A stretch of 7,055 nucleotides of DNA, taken from positions 1 to 7,055 of the forward strand of contig JAIBDA010000071.1 of assembly GCA_024679635.1 (NCBI GenBank). Direction: 5' to 3'. The translations under genes were made by a program, and so were the position numbers. Positions within the stretch are counted from its first letter, which is position 1. Every line of letters begins with the position of its first letter. Source of the stretch: Amphritea sp. (lineage in GTDB: Bacteria; Pseudomonadota; Gammaproteobacteria; Pseudomonadales; Nitrincolaceae). Below the pieces are notes generated by a model. The model was not told the origin of the DNA and searched no databases. It saw only the letters and a program-made list of their open reading frames with translations. Shown one piece after another: positions 5,359 through 7,055 of this stretch.

Positions 5359-6912
5359 ATGTCGGCTGAGTTGTGGGAACAGTGTCTTCAGAACCTCCAG
5401 GATGAGTTCCCCTCACAACAATACAATACCTGGATCAGACCGCTTAAAGCCTCTGCTGAATCTGATGCTGGTCTGGTGCTGTTGGCGCCGAATCGTTTCG
5501 TTAAAGATTGGGTCAGTGATAAGTACCTGAAGCGTATCCGTGAGATCGTCAACGCGGTTACCGGAGATATAGCGGGTCAGGTCAGCATCGATATCGCAGG
5601 CCATAACGGCGGTTTCGCCTCGCGTCCTGTTCGTCCTACGCCTCCCCCTGCTCCGGCCCGACGTTCGCCAAGCCGTTTTGCTGAGGCCAAGCCTTTTACC
5701 TCGCCTCAGGAATCTCAGTCAGTTGCGCCAGTATCTCAGATGCGGGCGGTTGAAGAGAATCCGCCGATGCAGCTGGCTATCGACGAAAGCAGTTTTCAGA
5801 CGATCAGCCAGAGCGAAATTATTGTTCCCCCTTCGGTTGCCCGTTCGCGTCCCTCTTCACGTAATGTTGATATCGACGGCGGTGTTGGCCATCAGTCAAA
5901 TCTGAATCAGTCATTTACCTTTAACTCTTTTGTTCAGGGTAAGTCCAATCAGCTGGCACTGGCAGCGGCTCAACAGGTGGCTGATAACCCGGGCGGTTCA
6001 TACAACCCTCTATTTATATATGGTGGTGTTGGTCTGGGTAAAACTCACCTGATGCACGCGGTGGGTATGGAGATGATGCAGCGTAACCCCAACGCTAAGA
6101 TCGTTTATCTGCATTCAGAGCGGTTTGTGGCTGATATGGTAAAAGCGCTGCAGTTGAATGCGATTAATGACTTTAAGCGGTATTACCGCTCTGTAGATGC
6201 GTTGTTGATTGATGATATTCAGTTCTTTGCTGGTAAAGAGCGTTCACAAGAAGAGTTTTTCCACACGTTCAACGCCCTGCTAGAGGGAGGTCAGCAGATG
6301 ATTCTGACCAGTGATCGTTATCCTAAAGAGATAAACGGTGTGGAAGAACGACTGAAGTCTCGCTTCGGCTGGGGGCTGACCGTTGCTATCGAACCGCCTG
6401 AGCTCGAAACACGAGTGGCTATTCTGATGAAAAAGGCCGAAGAAGCCCAGGTCCGCCTGCCGGATGATTCGGCTTTCTTCCTGGCACAGAAGATTCGCTC
6501 CAACGTACGTGAGCTAGAAGGTGCCTTAAAACGAGTGATCGCAAATGCCCATTTTACCGGAAATGCGATAACCACACCTTTTATTAAAGAATCACTGAAA
6601 GACCTGCTGGCATTGCAGGATAAACAGGTTAGTATTGATAACATTCAGCGGGTTGTAGCCGATTACTATAAGATCAAAGTATCGGACCTGCTTTCGAAGC
6701 GTCGCAGTCGTTCTGTGGCCCGTCCCAGACAGGTTGCTATGGCCTTGTCTAAAGAGCTGACCAATCACAGTTTACCTGAGATTGGAGATGCTTTTGGTGG
6801 ACGGGATCATACAACGGTACTGCATGGTTGTCGGAAGGTCGCATCGCTGCGTGAAACTGATACGGATATAAGAGAGGATTATCAGAACCTGTTGCGTCAT
6901 CTGACTGCGTAA
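5359..6912 (+). CDS. dnaA: Chromosomal replication initiator protein DnaA
   Basis: AAA+ ATPase that binds DnaA boxes, unwinds oriC and helps load the helicase. It has 517 residues (E. coli 467). Domain I (about 1-85) has the conserved LWEQCL start with W6 and WIRPL at 25-29. Domain II (about 86-180) is a long Pro/Ser/Arg-rich linker that accounts for the extra length. Domain III carries Walker A GGVGLGKT at 222-229, Walker B LLIDD at 282-286, sensor 1 TSD at 317-319, the RLKSRFGWG segment with the presumed arginine finger R335, and sensor 2 in NVRELEG with R384. Domain IV has the DNA-binding signature [11 protein letters not shown] at 480-490. The gene is complete. dnaN follows after 28 bases without a terminator. 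DnaA boxes upstream suggest autoregulation. Confidence 0.99.
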   Translation: MSAELWEQCLQNLQDEFPSQQYNTWIRPLKASAESDAGLVLLAPNRFVKDWVSDKYLKRIREIVNAVTGDIAGQVSIDIAGHNGGFASRPVRPTPPPAPARRSPSRFAEAKPFTSPQESQSVAPVSQMRAVEENPPMQLAIDESSFQTISQSEIIVPPSVARSRPSSRNVDIDGGVGHQSNLNQSFTFNSFVQGKSNQLALAAAQQVADNPGGSYNPLFIYGGVGLGKTHLMHAVGMEMMQRNPNAKIVYLHSERFVADMVKALQLNAINDFKRYYRSVDALLIDDIQFFAGKERSQEEFFHTFNALLEGGQQMILTSDRYPKEINGVEERLKSRFGWGLTVAIEPPELETRVAILMKKAEEAQVRLPDDSAFFLAQKIRSNVRELEGALKRVIANAHFTGNAITTPFIKESLKDLLALQDKQVSIDNIQRVVADYYKIKVSDLLSKRRSRSVARPRQVAMALSKELTNHSLPEIGDAFGGRDHTTVLHGCRKVASLRETDTDIREDYQNLLRHLTA

Positions 6913-6940
6913 CGGACTGATCAATTAAGGGTAGCAAAAG

Positions 6941-7055
6941 ATGAAATTTGTTATTTCGCGAGAAGCGCTAATTAAGCCACTGCAGTTGGTTGCAGGTGTT
7001 GTGGAACGTCGTCAGACTTTGCCTGTGCTTTCCAATATCCTGCTGGTTGCCGAGG
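6941..7055 (+). CDS. dnaN: DNA polymerase III beta sliding clamp, N-terminal part
   Basis: The first 38 codons of the sliding clamp, cut by the window end. The clamp encircles DNA and tethers polymerase III and other repair and replication proteins. The N-terminus MKFVISREALIKPLQLVAG, followed by RRQTLPVLSNILL, matches the start of the family closely (E. coli MKFTVEREHLLKPLQQVSG). AAGGG at 6927-6931 is nine bases upstream of the ATG. It lies 28 bases after dnaA on the same strand and is almost surely in one operon with it. Confidence 0.97.
   Translation, partial: MKFVISREALIKPLQLVAGVVERRQTLPVLSNILLVAE

Noticed and set aside
6318..6644. Minus-strand 108-codon frame inside dnaA
   Set aside because: It is a shadow of the AAA+ and domain IV coding sequence of dnaA with no family resemblance.

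Overview
The window is a chromosomal replication-origin locus of a gammaproteobacterium. Reading outward from the origin, rpmH-rnpA-yidC-mnmE-trxC lie on the minus strand and dnaA-dnaN on the plus strand. The origin (oriC) sits between rpmH and dnaA, as in Pseudomonas-like chromosomes. The YidC, DnaA and MnmE sequences look like those of Oceanospirillales or Oceanospirillaceae-type marine bacteria (moderate confidence, judged by eye). The oriC gap contains only one GATC, so it does not look like the Dam/SeqA-regulated origins of enteric bacteria.

Layout. 1-432: AT-rich, no confident gene. It holds a decayed-looking plus-strand open frame that ends at 304, several small hairpins, and a 9-bp terminator-like hairpin at 313-344. 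433-870 (minus): trxC, thioredoxin 2. 904-2271 (minus): mnmE, a tRNA-modifying GTPase. 2272-2600: a 329-base gap with two imperfect 41-nt direct repeats, each carrying a GTCAC/GTGAC hairpin, a strong plus-strand terminator with no plus-strand gene before it, a 10-bp inverted repeat, and the yidC terminator. 2601-4271 (minus): yidC. 4290-4673 (minus): rnpA. 4698-4832 (minus): rpmH, with a good sigma70-type promoter at 4909-4937. About 4938-5358: oriC and dnaA leader. 5359-6912 (plus): complete dnaA. 6941-7055 (plus): first 38 codons of dnaN.

How the genes work together. rpmH, rnpA and yidC are closely spaced (24 and 18 bases) and probably one transcript, ending at the UUCG-capped terminator at 2554-2580. 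They supply a ribosomal protein, the protein subunit of RNase P and the membrane insertase. mnmE and trxC are 33 bases apart and likely co-transcribed. dnaA and dnaN are 28 bases apart and form the replication-initiation operon.

The core genes are ordinary and intact. The unusual points are the missing yidD between rnpA and yidC, trxC placed directly behind mnmE, the repeat and terminator cluster in the mnmE-yidC gap, a 10-bp direct repeat just before dnaA, and the unexplained leftmost 430 bases. I saw no clear evidence of a wholly new multigene system. The best candidate for something undescribed is a small plus-strand RNA or repeat element at about 2340-2550.
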